NCBI RefSeq assembly: GCF_934525195.1
Contig: NZ_CAKSZA010000008.1
Span: forward strand, 1 to 64,000
DNA length: 64,000 nt
DNA from: an uncultured Eubacterium sp.
Lineage (GTDB): Bacteria > Bacillota > Clostridia > Oscillospirales > Acutalibacteraceae
Direction of reading: 5' to 3'
Within the stretch, counting starts at the first letter, position 1. The number at the start of each line of letters is the position of its first letter. The notes beneath the pieces are model-generated. The model saw only the letters and a program-made list of their open reading frames with translations, made no database searches and was not told the DNA's origin. Shown here in pieces: positions 7,225 through 15,663 of the stretch. A program made the position numbers and the translations under genes.

Positions 7225-7938
7225 TCATTTTATATCAGTTCCGCCAAAAATATTGGTTGCGTTGACAAAAATTGTTTTTGCGTCAGGCGGAAGATTTTTG
7301 TTACTTTCATCCGAAATTCCGCCCAAAAAGCTGTTTGATTTTACAACAACTCTGACATCTTGCGGAACATAAATATCCATTCCGCCAAAGATAGAATTTG
7401 CGTTAATTACGCAGTTATGCACTATGTCCGCATTGCGAATATCCAGCTTTATTCCGCCAAAAATCGCACTGAACTTGCCACCTGCAAAGCCGTTTTCAAA
7501 ACGATAATCTTCGCCCGAAAATACCGCACTGTACTGCTGATTTCCCTGTGGAATATAAACAGGCTCGCCGTATGTATTAGGGTCTTGCACGTCCTGTCCG
7601 TCAACCTGCGGATAATCCGTTTTTTTATCAAAAATATTGCCGACAATCACGCTCGCACCGATAATTACAATAATGAGCGGAAGCAAATAATTTTTAAATC
7701 TCCAAAGGTCGAAATATTCATTTGCAAACAAAGCCAATCCGACCGCAAGGCAAATCAAACTGCCTTTTTTATTCTTTTCCGTGATAAGACCGATAACCGA
7801 CGGAATGATGATGAACAAAGTCCACCAGCCGTCAAAATAAAGATTCGAAAGCACAATGACATTCGCTTCTTTAAGTCCCCACAAAATGCCGAGTGCGATG
7901 ATAAACACGCCCCAAATTATGCCTTTTGTTTTTTTCAT
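7225..7938 (-). CDS. LiaF-like membrane protein
   Basis: 237 residues from ATG 7938, chosen because AAGGAAGGGAT lies just upstream. Residues about 5-105 hold four hydrophobic helices (LiaF/DUF5668-type membrane part). The C-terminal part (about 130-237) is the repeated beta-strand domain of the LiaF family, with three copies of an FGG-type turn (SAIFGGIKL, NSIFGGMDI, TNIFGGTDI). In Bacillus LiaF restrains the LiaSR envelope-stress system. No LiaRS pair adjoins it here, so its partner is unknown. It is followed by pspC in the same direction. Confidence 0.85.
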   Translation of the reverse strand: MKKTKGIIWGVFIIALGILWGLKEANVIVLSNLYFDGWWTLFIIIPSVIGLITEKNKKGSLICLAVGLALFANEYFDLWRFKNYLLPLIIVIIGASVIVGNIFDKKTDYPQVDGQDVQDPNTYGEPVYIPQGNQQYSAVFSGEDYRFENGFAGGKFSAIFGGIKLDIRNADIVHNCVINANSIFGGMDIYVPQDVRVVVKSNSFLGGISDESNKNLPPDAKTIFVNATNIFGGTDIK

Positions 7939-8180
7939 AACTATCCCTTCCTTGTAATTTATTAGCATAGCTTCTTTATTACACAATAGCATATTTGTCC
8001 ATAAAATACAACAATATCCGCTAATAGTTAATATAAAGTTTTTATATTACGGAATTGTGACCTCTTTATTACAATTTATTCACATTATAAACGGCGGTTC
8101 ATAAAACAAAGCAAAGCAAATATTAAGATTTGGCAAAGAAAAAAATGAGAGTGTATCAAAAAGTATTTACGGCACAATAC

Positions 8181-8407
8181 AGGCTGTTGAGAAAGGTTCT
8201 GAATTTCGTTTTCTTGCGAGTGGGAGCTGTACATGGGTACCGCCCCCGAGCAAAAAACGGAAAACGCCAAAATGCCGTAGGTTCAATACCTACGGCATTT
8301 TTAAAACCCCACCGTCAACACTTCGTGTTGCCACCTCCCCTTATAAATAAGAGGAGGCAAATCGGTTAAATATATCTGACGTGTTTCAGGAACTTTATCG
8401 ACAGACT
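8181..8407 (+). repeat. ~230 bp structured dispersed repeat, copy 2
   Basis: Same architecture and orientation as copy 1. The core stem is AATGCCGTAGGT (8271-8282) with ACCTACGGCATT (8288-8299), so two base pairs differ from copy 1 on both strands. The outer hairpin carries GTGGG/GCCCC around GTAC-N4-GTAC. Its right end is 3 bases from the lysC-side hairpin. The upstream segment at about 8148-8180 (GTGTATCAAAAAGTATTT) corresponds to the left hairpin segment of copies 1 and 4. The gene-free stretch 7939-8457 otherwise holds AT-rich sequence that must contain the liaF-like promoter. Confidence 0.85.
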
Positions 8408-8410
8408 AAA

Positions 8411-8436
8411 CGGCTTCCGAAAAAGACGGAAGCCGT
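8411..8436 (-). terminator. Terminator-like hairpin after lysC
   Basis: CGGCTTCC and GGAAGCCG form a perfect 8 bp stem, followed on the minus strand by only a short TTT. It lies between the lysC stop and the right end of repeat copy 2. Confidence 0.65.
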
Positions 8437-8457
8437 GATAAATCCTATTGATTTTAA

Positions 8458-9666
8458 TTAGTCATTAGGGATAAATGCGTTGTGAACAGCAGTAACTGCT
8501 CTGTCTGCATCGTCTGCATCGATGATAACGGAAATCTTGATTTCCGATGTTGAAATCATACGGATGTTGATGTCTCTTTCATAAAGAGCCTCGAACATCT
8601 TTGTTGCAGTGCCCGGATGAGATTCCATACCTGCACCAACGATTGAAACCTTGGCAACATTTGTGTCACAAACAATCTTTGCTTCCTGAAGATGTGAAGA
8701 TTCTTCAAGGAGTTTAACAGCAACAGGACCGTTGTCCTTGCTTACTGTGAAAACGATATCCTTTGTATTATCTCTGCCGAATGACTGAAGAATGATGTCT
8801 ACGTTGATGTTCTTTTGTGAAAGTTTTGAAAACACATTGAATGCAACACCCGGATTATCCTTAACACCCAAAACTGATACAAGAGCTACATCCTTATCCT
8901 TTGTTACGCCTCTGATTAACATTTTTTCCATTTTTGCTACCTCCTTAACGATTGTACCCGGAACCGGGTTAAGTGATGAAAGAACTTCAAGTTCTACTGA
9001 ATATTTCTTTGCCATTTCTACTGAACGGTTGTTGAGCACCTGCGCACCCAAAGTTGCAAGTTCAAGCATTTCATCATAAGTAATTTCCTTGAGCTTACGA
9101 GCATTTTCAACCTTTCTTGGGTCTGCTGTGTAAACGCCCTCAACATCTGTAAAAATCTGGCATTTGTCTGCGTGAAGAGCAGCAGCGATTGCAACAGCCG
9201 ATGTATCTGAACCGCCTCTGCCGAGAGTTGTGATGTCGTCATATCTGTTAAGCCCCTGAAAGCCTGCCACAACAACAATGTTGTGTCTTGCAAGTTCTGC
9301 CTGCAATCTGTTTGTTCTGATATTCTTAATTCTTGCAGAGCTGTATGCGGAATTTGTGTTAAAGCCTGCCTGCCAACCCAAAAGGCTGATTACAGGGAAT
9401 CCCAATGATTCAATAGCCATTGCAAGAAGTGAAATTGAGATTTGCTCACCTGCAGCAAGAAGCTGATCCATTTCTCTGCTCTTTGCCTTTGGATTAATTT
9501 CCTTTGCCTTTTCAATAAGGTCATCTGTTGTGTCGCCCTGTGCGGATACGACAACAACAACTTCGTTGCCTGCCTTATAGGTATCCGTAACAATCCTTGC
9601 AACATTCATTACACGCTCGGCATTTGCTACTGATGAGCCACCGAACTTCTGGACAATAAGTGACAT
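8458..9666 (-). CDS. lysC: Aspartate kinase
   Basis: 402 residues. Phosphorylates aspartate, the first step towards lysine, threonine and methionine. The N-terminal kinase domain begins with the signature VQKFGGSSVANAERV and includes the GRGGSDTSAVAIAAALHAD ATP/aspartate region near 150-170. Two ACT domains occupy about 265-400 (VLGVKDNPGVAFNVF and VSIVGAGMESHPGTATKMF), typical of feedback-regulated monofunctional enzymes. It is the last gene of the ACT-hom-lysC operon, 55 bases after hom. Confidence 0.97.
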   Translation of the reverse strand: MSLIVQKFGGSSVANAERVMNVARIVTDTYKAGNEVVVVVSAQGDTTDDLIEKAKEINPKAKSREMDQLLAAGEQISISLLAMAIESLGFPVISLLGWQAGFNTNSAYSSARIKNIRTNRLQAELARHNIVVVAGFQGLNRYDDITTLGRGGSDTSAVAIAAALHADKCQIFTDVEGVYTADPRKVENARKLKEITYDEMLELATLGAQVLNNRSVEMAKKYSVELEVLSSLNPVPGTIVKEVAKMEKMLIRGVTKDKDVALVSVLGVKDNPGVAFNVFSKLSQKNINVDIILQSFGRDNTKDIVFTVSKDNGPVAVKLLEESSHLQEAKIVCDTNVAKVSIVGAGMESHPGTATKMFEALYERDINIRMISTSEIKISVIIDADDADRAVTAVHNAFIPND

Positions 9667-9721
9667 AATATTCCTCCTAAAATCAATTTATTGAAATGCG
9701 GATAACCGCAATAATTACTTA

Positions 9722-10939
9722 TTAATAATTTGTTACCTTAATCTTGTTGATTACATTTACGCCCTCAAGCTTTTTATCAAGAGCATTTTCGGTCATTGAA
9801 TCTGTGATAAATGCAACTTCATCTGACGGCTGACCTGTTCTTGTGAGGAACTTGACATTGTGGAACAATGCAACAGCTTCGCTTTCGGTTGCCTTTGCTC
9901 TGACATAGAACGGCATTTCGAGAGCAGATTTTTCGTCAACTACATAATCCTCTGCGCCTGCGCCCCAACCGAAGTTCTTTCTTCTGTTAACATGAACGGC
10001 ACAATCTACCATATCTGCAACAACAGCAGAAGCTGTCGGGAGCTTGCCTGCGCCTGCGCCGTAGAAGCAAACGTCTCCTACTGCGTCGCCACGAACAAGA
10101 ATAGCGTTGAACACACCGTTTACGCTTGCAAGCTGTGAGCCGTGGAAAACAACTGCAGGGCTTACAAATGCAGTAATCTTGTCGTCATCAATCTTCTTGA
10201 TTTGACCAAGGAGTTTGATTACACCGTGAGCCGATGAAATATATTCAACATCTTCAAGAGTGATTTTTGTGATACCCTCTGCTCTAACCTGATTTGGATA
10301 TACATGCTTGCCGAATGCAAGAGAAGCAAGGATACAAACCTTACGACAAGCGTCAAATCCCTCGATATCTGCCGTTGGGTCTTTTTCCGCATAACCGTTA
10401 TCTTGTGCGAGTTTGAGTGCGTCCTCAAATGTCATACCGTCCTCAATCATCTTTGTGAGGATAAAGTTTGTTGTGCCGTTGAGAATGCCTGCAACGCCCT
10501 CGATATTATTTGCCGCAAGACATTGTGCCATAGGTCTGATAATAGGAATACCACCGCCTACGCTTGCCTCGAACAAATAGTTTACACCATGCTTTTCAGC
10601 TGCTTCAAGAAGTTCAAGACCTTTTTGAGCAACAAGTTCTTTGTTTGAAGTGACAACGCTTTTGCCTGCTTCAAGAAGTTTCATTGTGAAATCAAATGCA
10701 GGATTAACTCCGCCCATTGTTTCTGCAACAACCTTTGTTTCAGGGTCGTTGAGAATATCGTTGAAATCCTTTGTGAACAAATCCGCATGCGGGTCATTCG
10801 GAAAATCACGCAAGTCAAGAATATGGCTTACCTCAAGCATTTCGCCTGCTGTGCGGTTTTTGATACTTTTTTCGTGAGTTTCGATTACTTCTACTACGCC
10901 CGAGCCTACTGTTCCGTAGCCCATAACTGCAACTTTCAT
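9722..10939 (-). CDS. hom: Homoserine dehydrogenase
   Basis: 405 residues. Reduces aspartate semialdehyde to homoserine with NAD(P)H. The Rossmann start VAVMGYGTVGSGVVE is clear. The catalytic domain holds GILNGTTNFILTKM and the conserved EKDPTADIEGFDACRK. The C-terminal regulatory part after about residue 345 is shorter and more degenerate than the ~75-residue ACT domain of typical Firmicute enzymes. That may alter threonine feedback, and the stand-alone ACT protein encoded just upstream could compensate; this is inference. It lies between that gene and lysC. Confidence 0.95.
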   Translation of the reverse strand: MKVAVMGYGTVGSGVVEVIETHEKSIKNRTAGEMLEVSHILDLRDFPNDPHADLFTKDFNDILNDPETKVVAETMGGVNPAFDFTMKLLEAGKSVVTSNKELVAQKGLELLEAAEKHGVNYLFEASVGGGIPIIRPMAQCLAANNIEGVAGILNGTTNFILTKMIEDGMTFEDALKLAQDNGYAEKDPTADIEGFDACRKVCILASLAFGKHVYPNQVRAEGITKITLEDVEYISSAHGVIKLLGQIKKIDDDKITAFVSPAVVFHGSQLASVNGVFNAILVRGDAVGDVCFYGAGAGKLPTASAVVADMVDCAVHVNRRKNFGWGAGAEDYVVDEKSALEMPFYVRAKATESEAVALFHNVKFLTRTGQPSDEVAFITDSMTENALDKKLEGVNVINKIKVTNY

Positions 10940-10950
10940 ATTTTATCCTC

Positions 10951-11379
10951 CTATACTAACTCGGCAGACTTAACACCGCCGACTGATTTTATTTTTTCCA
11001 AAACATCTTCTGTCATATGACCCGACTGAGCAAAACTTACGGTTATTGACACATCTGCAATATTATTTACAGGTATGCTCTGATTAACCGCCAAAATGTT
11101 TGCCCCTGCCAAATATAACTCATTCATAACCGAGCTGAGCACTCCGGCATTGTCCTGAAGTTTGGCGTTGATTGTTGTGACATCGTCGCCCTGTTCGCTG
11201 TACTCAAATATTTTATCCTTATATTTATAGTATGCCGAGCGAGATATTCCTGCCATCTTTACAGCCTGCGAAGCATTTGCCGCTTCTCCCGACTGCAAAT
11301 AGCCTTTTGCCTCAATCACCTTTACATAAACCTCAGGCAGAACGGACATATCAACAAGCAGATAATTAACTTTTCCCAT
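10951..11379 (-). CDS. ACT domain protein (PheB/UPF0735-like)
   Basis: 142 residues from ATG 11379; a GTG four codons upstream is possible, but GGGTGG lies properly before the ATG. The N-terminal half has the family pattern NYLLVDMSVLPEVYVKV and a helical segment with an HTH-like SRSAYYKYKDKIFEY. The C-terminal half is an ACT fold (INAKLQDNAGVLSSVMNEL). UPF0735/PheB proteins are small amino-acid-binding regulators of uncertain function that commonly sit next to hom. Here it ends 11 bases before hom, so it is the first gene of the aspartate-family operon. Confidence 0.9.
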   Translation of the reverse strand: MGKVNYLLVDMSVLPEVYVKVIEAKGYLQSGEAANASQAVKMAGISRSAYYKYKDKIFEYSEQGDDVTTINAKLQDNAGVLSSVMNELYLAGANILAVNQSIPVNNIADVSITVSFAQSGHMTEDVLEKIKSVGGVKSAELV

Positions 11380-11488
11380 AGTGTACACCACCCGCGGACA
11401 GTTGTATTACTGTGAAAAACACTTTTCATATATTATCACAAAACCTGCATATAATCAAGGGTTATTTTTCATTTTGTGAAAAATAAAT

Positions 11489-11527
11489 AAAAAAGTGGCT
11501 CAAATACCAAATTCAAACCACTTTTTT
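11489..11527 (-). terminator. Terminator after the sensor kinase gene
   Basis: AAAAAAGTGG (11489-11498) and CCACTTTTTT (11518-11527) pair, with T-rich sequence after the stem on the minus strand. It lies just past the stop of the histidine kinase. Confidence 0.85.
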
Positions 11528-11551
11528 GCATATGTTTCGTTCTGTTTAGGA

Positions 11552-12700
11552 CTAATCATCCTTACATTCTCTGTTCAAGGGAAATGTAACCGCCATAACG
11601 GTTCCGCTTTCCGTGCTTTCTTCTGCCTGCACTTTGCCGTCGTGAATATCGGCAATTTCCCAAACCAAAGAAAGACCGAGACCGACACCGCCATTTTCTC
11701 TGCTGCGAGATTTGTCCACACGGAAGAACGGCTGAAAAATGCTTTCTTTATACTTATCGGGTATTCCGCAACCTGTGTCGGCAACCCTGATGACAAGATT
11801 GTCGCCCTCCTGTGAAACCGAAACTCGCACCGTTCCGTCAGGTCGGTTATATCTGATTGCATTTTCGGTCAAATTAAATATCAAGCGATAAATCAATGTG
11901 TCACTGCCCACCATAGTGCCATTGCCTTCATATTCAAGAGTGACGCCCTTTTTTTCTGCCACCGGAGAAAGATCGGCAAGGATTTCCTCAATCATAGGAG
12001 CAAGTTCGATACAGTCGTTGCAAGGCACAGTGCGAAGTTCGCTCATTTCAAGCAAGGTCTTTGTAACCTGCGACATTCGCTCGGTTTGTTCTTGCAACAA
12101 TTTGAGGAACTCGGCACTTTCCGCATCCAAATTGGGATGTTCAACAGAAAAAAGTTCAAGCTGTGCCTGAAGCAATGCAAGAGGGGTGCGCAATTCGTGT
12201 GCCGCATTTCCCGTGAATTGCCGTTGTGCCGTGAATCCCTCATCAAGTCGGTCAAGCATCTGATTAAAAGAAACGCTGAACTGCTTGAATTCGGCAGGCA
12301 CATCATCGGTTATTTTCATATCCGGCAAGTTATTCGGCTGAACATTCTCGACCCTTGAAGCAAAAGTGTGCAAAGGCTTCAATGCCCTACCGCTTACAAA
12401 ATAAGCAAGCACACCGCCAAGCAATGTAACAATCGCCGTTATGCACCAATTTGTGTTAACAAACGACTCCTGCGCACCGTTAACTATAATAGTTACCTCT
12501 TCGTTAAGTCCTGAATTTTCAGGGTCAAAATATTCCTGCTCACCTTTATTAGTATCGCTGTTGGCGGAAATATCGCTGCCGATTGAATCCATATAATGTG
12601 TGCCTGAATAACCGATAAGGCAATTCATCGACACGCAGGTTATACCTATTAGTATTGCAGTCATCAAAGTTATTCGCCATTGGAGAGAAATTTTTTTCAT
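11552..12700 (-). CDS. Sensor histidine kinase
   Basis: 382 residues. Two membrane helices (about 10-32 and 82-105) flank a short ~50-residue external region with little room for a ligand fold. A HAMP-like linker follows (GRALKPLHTFASRV). The H-box is FTGNAAHELRTPLALL and contains the phosphorylated His. The ATP-binding domain has the N-box NLTENAIRYN, G1 VADTGCGIPD, the F-box PFFRVDKSRS and G2 GGVGLGLSL. The start overlaps the response regulator stop by 4 bases, so they are translationally coupled. Its likely target is the divergent CXXC/ferredoxin/TlpA operon, judged only by position. Confidence 0.93.
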   Translation of the reverse strand: MKKISLQWRITLMTAILIGITCVSMNCLIGYSGTHYMDSIGSDISANSDTNKGEQEYFDPENSGLNEEVTIIVNGAQESFVNTNWCITAIVTLLGGVLAYFVSGRALKPLHTFASRVENVQPNNLPDMKITDDVPAEFKQFSVSFNQMLDRLDEGFTAQRQFTGNAAHELRTPLALLQAQLELFSVEHPNLDAESAEFLKLLQEQTERMSQVTKTLLEMSELRTVPCNDCIELAPMIEEILADLSPVAEKKGVTLEYEGNGTMVGSDTLIYRLIFNLTENAIRYNRPDGTVRVSVSQEGDNLVIRVADTGCGIPDKYKESIFQPFFRVDKSRSRENGGVGLGLSLVWEIADIHDGKVQAEESTESGTVMAVTFPLNRECKDD

Positions 12701-13371
12701 TCTTCTTCCTCCATTGTATAGCCCTCGCCGATTCGATTGCGAATCGGGTCATATCCAAGAGCAGTGCGAAGCTTCTTCCTTAAAGCGGAAATATGTACCC
12801 TTATCGAATTGCTGAAATTATCAACGCTGTTGTCCCACACATGCTCAATGAGTTCTTCCTGACTTATCGGGCGGCCTCTGTTGACCATAAGATATTCGAG
12901 TATGCCTGTTTCCTTGCGAGTGAGCGGCAAAGGCTCACCGCCGACAATAGCCTTGCGTGATTTTGTATCAAACGACACATCACCGCAGGTCAGCACAACA
13001 TCATTTTGAGTGAACTGTCGGAGGGTAAGGCTGCGAATTCTTGCGGCAAGTTCTTCCAAATGAAACGGCTTTGCCAAATAGTCGTTTGCCCCTGCGTCCA
13101 AACCGTCAACTTTGTCGGACACTTCACTGCGTGCAGACAAAATCAATACCTTTGTGTCACGGTCGTTTTTTCTGAGTGTTCTCAAAACTGTCATACCGTC
13201 GGCACCCGGCAAATTCAAATCAAGCACAACGAGGTCGAAACTGTCGTCAGCAAGCATTTGCATTGCGGTTAATCCGTCATAGCAACAGTCAACGCTGTAT
13301 GCAAGACGCTTCAAACTGCGTGCAATCGTTTCGCACAATGTTCTTTCGTCCTCAACAACTAAAATGTGCAT
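12697..13371 (-). CDS. OmpR/PhoB-family response regulator
   Basis: 224 residues. The receiver domain covers 1-115, with the acidic pair in VVEDE, the phosphorylated Asp51 in VLDLNLPGADG, the switch Ser in LILSARSE and the Lys in YLAKPF. A winged-helix DNA-binding domain covers about 130-222 (TRKETGILEYLMVNRGRPIS and SIRVHISALRKKL). It is the first gene of the leftward two-component operon. The upstream spacer (13372-13512) is shared with the divergent CXXC gene and has an extended -10 (TGTGCTATAAT on the minus strand). Confidence 0.94.
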   Translation of the reverse strand: MHILVVEDERTLCETIARSLKRLAYSVDCCYDGLTAMQMLADDSFDLVVLDLNLPGADGMTVLRTLRKNDRDTKVLILSARSEVSDKVDGLDAGANDYLAKPFHLEELAARIRSLTLRQFTQNDVVLTCGDVSFDTKSRKAIVGGEPLPLTRKETGILEYLMVNRGRPISQEELIEHVWDNSVDNFSNSIRVHISALRKKLRTALGYDPIRNRIGEGYTMEEEE

Positions 13372-13404
13372 AAAAACTCTCCTTGCTATAAATTGTTTTT
13401 CAAT

Positions 13405-13455
13405 TATGATTATAGCACAAAAACATAAAATTTGTGTTAAATTTCTGTTCTTAAC
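13405..13455. promoter_or_regulatory. Shared regulatory spacer with candidate regulator site
   Basis: On the minus strand TGTGCTATAAT is an extended -10 for the response regulator. Near 13434-13454 an inverted repeat GTTAA-N10-TTAAC lies between the divergent genes. It is a reasonable candidate for binding by the neighbouring response regulator, though OmpR-type sites are usually direct repeats. Confidence 0.35.
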
Positions 13456-13512
13456 GAAAAATTTATATCCGCTGTGCTACAATAACCGCAGAAAACGAAA
13501 GGAGTGATTGAA

Positions 13513-13659
13513 TTGACCAAGGTTAAAAAAGCTTTATCACAGGCTGTGTTGCTTGTTTCGGGAGCTGTTATGTTGGGCTTCGGAGCAATGCGTGGCGAGG
13601 TCGAAACCGTGCTGAGCAAGGCAATCAAACTGTGTTTGGAGTGTGTAGGTATTGGATAA
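13513..13659 (+). CDS. Small CXXC protein (CD1871A family-like)
   Basis: A 48-residue peptide starting at TTG 13513, eight bases after AAAGGAG. It has one hydrophobic membrane segment (about 8-25) and then RGEVETVLSKAIKLCLECVGIG. The C-terminal CLEC motif and RGEVETV stretch are what I know from the CD1871A family of CXXC-containing clostridial proteins, found next to ferredoxin-like membrane proteins and thioredoxin-like lipoproteins. Its stop codon overlaps the TTG start of the next gene by eight bases. A redox relay between membrane and extracellular thioredoxin is plausible but unproven. Confidence 0.8.
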   Translation: MTKVKKALSQAVLLVSGAVMLGFGAMRGEVETVLSKAIKLCLECVGIG

Positions 13660-14620
13660 AAAGAAAAGAAAAAATATAAACCATAATAAGAAAAAACAAA
13701 CGGCTTCTAACCGATTAGCCAAATTTCGTGGATGGATTCAGGCAGGGGCGACATTGCTCACAAACATTCATCTGCCGAATTTCGTCAAAGGCGGAATTTA
13801 TCAAGGCAAAGGCAAAGCCGTTTGTGTGCCGGGTCTGAACTGCTATTCCTGTCCTGCCGCATCGGGCGCTTGCCCAATCGGCTCATTTCAGGCGGTAGTC
13901 GGCTCGTCAAAATATAAGTTTTCCTATTATATAACAGGATTTCTCATTCTGCTGGGAGTTCTGCTCGGACGCTTTATCTGCGGATTTTTATGTCCGTTCG
14001 GTTGGTTGCAGGATTTGTTGCATAAAATCCCGACCAAGAAACTCTCAACCAAGAAGCTCAAACCGCTGACATATATCAAATACGCAGTACTGCTGTTTGC
14101 AGTTGTTTTATTACCGGTGCTCATAGTAAATGATTTGGGGATGGGCGACCCGTATTTCTGCAAATACATATGTCCGCAAGGTGTGCTTGAGGGTGCATTA
14201 CCGCTTTCGGCAGTCAACGAGGGAATCCGCTCGGCATTGGGAAAACTGTTTTCGTGGAAACTTGTTGTGCTGATTTCGGTAGTCGTTTTGAGCGTGCTGT
14301 TTTACAGACCGTTCTGCAAATGGCTCTGTCCGCTCGGTGCATTTTATGCGCTGTTCAACAAAGTTTCGCTGTTTGGGATGAAGGTAGACGAGCACAAATG
14401 CGTTTCGTGCGGAAAATGTGCAAAGGTGTGCAAAATGGATGTTGATGTTACAAAAACACCGAACAGCACCGAATGTATCCGATGCGGAAAGTGCATAAGT
14501 GCCTGTCCTACCGAAGCGGTCAGCTTTCAATACGGCTTCGGCTTGCTTGGAAAGACAGTAGACGAAAACGCAAAAATCGAAAATAAAACAAACAAAAATG
14601 AAACAAAAGAGGAATTATAA
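13652..14620 (+). CDS. NapH/NosR-type membrane 4Fe-4S protein
   Basis: 322 residues, TTG start inside the end of the preceding CXXC gene. A basic N-terminus is followed by a Cys-rich stretch (CVPGLNCYSCPAASGACPIG, about 68-90) and several membrane helices. The polyferredoxin motifs are CGFLCPFGWLQD, CKYICPQG and CKWLCPLG. The C-terminus has two classical 4Fe-4S clusters (CVSCGKCAKVC and CIRCGKCISAC, the latter followed by P). Such proteins pass electrons between the membrane and redox partners. With a CXXC peptide upstream and a TlpA-like lipoprotein downstream, it probably supplies reductant to extracytoplasmic thiols; that role is inference. Confidence 0.9.
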   Translation: MDKKKRKNINHNKKKQTASNRLAKFRGWIQAGATLLTNIHLPNFVKGGIYQGKGKAVCVPGLNCYSCPAASGACPIGSFQAVVGSSKYKFSYYITGFLILLGVLLGRFICGFLCPFGWLQDLLHKIPTKKLSTKKLKPLTYIKYAVLLFAVVLLPVLIVNDLGMGDPYFCKYICPQGVLEGALPLSAVNEGIRSALGKLFSWKLVVLISVVVLSVLFYRPFCKWLCPLGAFYALFNKVSLFGMKVDEHKCVSCGKCAKVCKMDVDVTKTPNSTECIRCGKCISACPTEAVSFQYGFGLLGKTVDENAKIENKTNKNETKEEL

Positions 14621-14633
14621 CGGAGGAATAATT

Positions 14634-15602
14634 ATGAAGTTTTCAAAGCTTTCAAAAATCTTAACAGTAGTATTATTAGTTTCTGTGTTGGCAATCAGCC
14701 TTATTGCTTGCTCAACAACAAAAGACAACAAAGACGAGAAACAGTCAACAGACTCAAGCATTTCAACCTTGATGGCAACAGAGCCGAGCAACGCCGACGA
14801 GGCTTCAAAGCTCTACAAGCAGCTTATGGAAAAAGAAAACGAAATTTTGTCAACAGACAAAAAACTTTGGGAAAAAGTATTTTTAGCTTCAAACAAAGAA
14901 AATCCTATGATTGAGGACGGCACAAACTACGGCGACTTCCTCCTCAAGACAATCGAGGGAGCAAAAGACCAATTCACAGACGAAGAATACAAAAAAGTCG
15001 TTGCCGGTGCAGAACAAATCAAGGAAATTGAGGGCAAACTCACAATCTTGGAGCAGAAATATCCTGAATGTGCAAACGCACCTTCAAACGGCGACAGCGT
15101 TCCGGCAGACAGTAACGGCGTTGTTTCAGACAGCGGTGACGCAACAAGCTTCCCTTCATTTAACGGCAAGGACCTTGACGGCAACGATGTAAAGAGCAGC
15201 GACCTTTTCGCAAACAGCAATGTAACGGTTGTTAACTACTGGTTCAGCACTTGCAAGCCTTGTGTCGGCGAACTTTCCGAATTGGAAGCACTCAACAAGA
15301 AACTTGCAGAAAAAGGCGGTCAGGTTGTCGGAATCAACACATTCACACTTGACGGCGACAAGACTGCGATTTCCGAAGCAAAGGACATTCTCTCCAAAAA
15401 GGGTGTAACCTACAAGAACATTTGGTTTGATTCAAACAGCGACGCAGGCAAGTTCACATCAGGCATTTTCTCATACCCAACAACATATGTTGTTGACAAG
15501 AACGGCAACATTGTAGGCGAGCCAATCGTTGGTGCAATCACCGAAAAGAATCAAGCAAAAACACTTGAAAAACTCATTGACCAGGCTTTACAGGTTAAAT
15601 AA
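14634..15602 (+). CDS. TlpA/ResA-like thioredoxin lipoprotein
   Basis: 322 residues from ATG 14634, preceded by GGAGGA. A signal peptide ends in a lipobox (LAISLIAC) with lipidation expected at that Cys. A Ser/Thr-rich linker and a helical region (about 40-145) are followed by an AhpC/TSA-TlpA thioredoxin domain (about 180-322) with the active site STCKPCVGEL near residues 205-213 and a cis-Pro loop SYPTTYVVD. It would act as a thiol-disulfide oxidoreductase on the outer face of the membrane. It is the last gene of the CXXC-ferredoxin-TlpA operon. Confidence 0.93.
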   Translation: MKFSKLSKILTVVLLVSVLAISLIACSTTKDNKDEKQSTDSSISTLMATEPSNADEASKLYKQLMEKENEILSTDKKLWEKVFLASNKENPMIEDGTNYGDFLLKTIEGAKDQFTDEEYKKVVAGAEQIKEIEGKLTILEQKYPECANAPSNGDSVPADSNGVVSDSGDATSFPSFNGKDLDGNDVKSSDLFANSNVTVVNYWFSTCKPCVGELSELEALNKKLAEKGGQVVGINTFTLDGDKTAISEAKDILSKKGVTYKNIWFDSNSDAGKFTSGIFSYPTTYVVDKNGNIVGEPIVGAITEKNQAKTLEKLIDQALQVK

Positions 15603-15623
15603 TAAAACAACACAGCAAAGTAA

Positions 15624-15660
15624 AACCTCTCCCGAAACTAATTCGAGAGAGGTTATTTTT
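15624..15660. terminator. Bidirectional terminator
   Basis: AACCTCTC (15624-15631) pairs with GAGAGGTT (15647-15654), with inner CGAA/TTCG. The T-run on the + strand terminates the TlpA operon; the facing gene is the leftward AI-2E-type permease. Confidence 0.88.
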
Positions 15661-15663
15661 TCG

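Noticed and set aside
9667..9721. Lysine riboswitch in front of lysC
   Set aside because: The gap after hom is only 55 bases and lacks any extended structure; lysC is read from the operon promoter.
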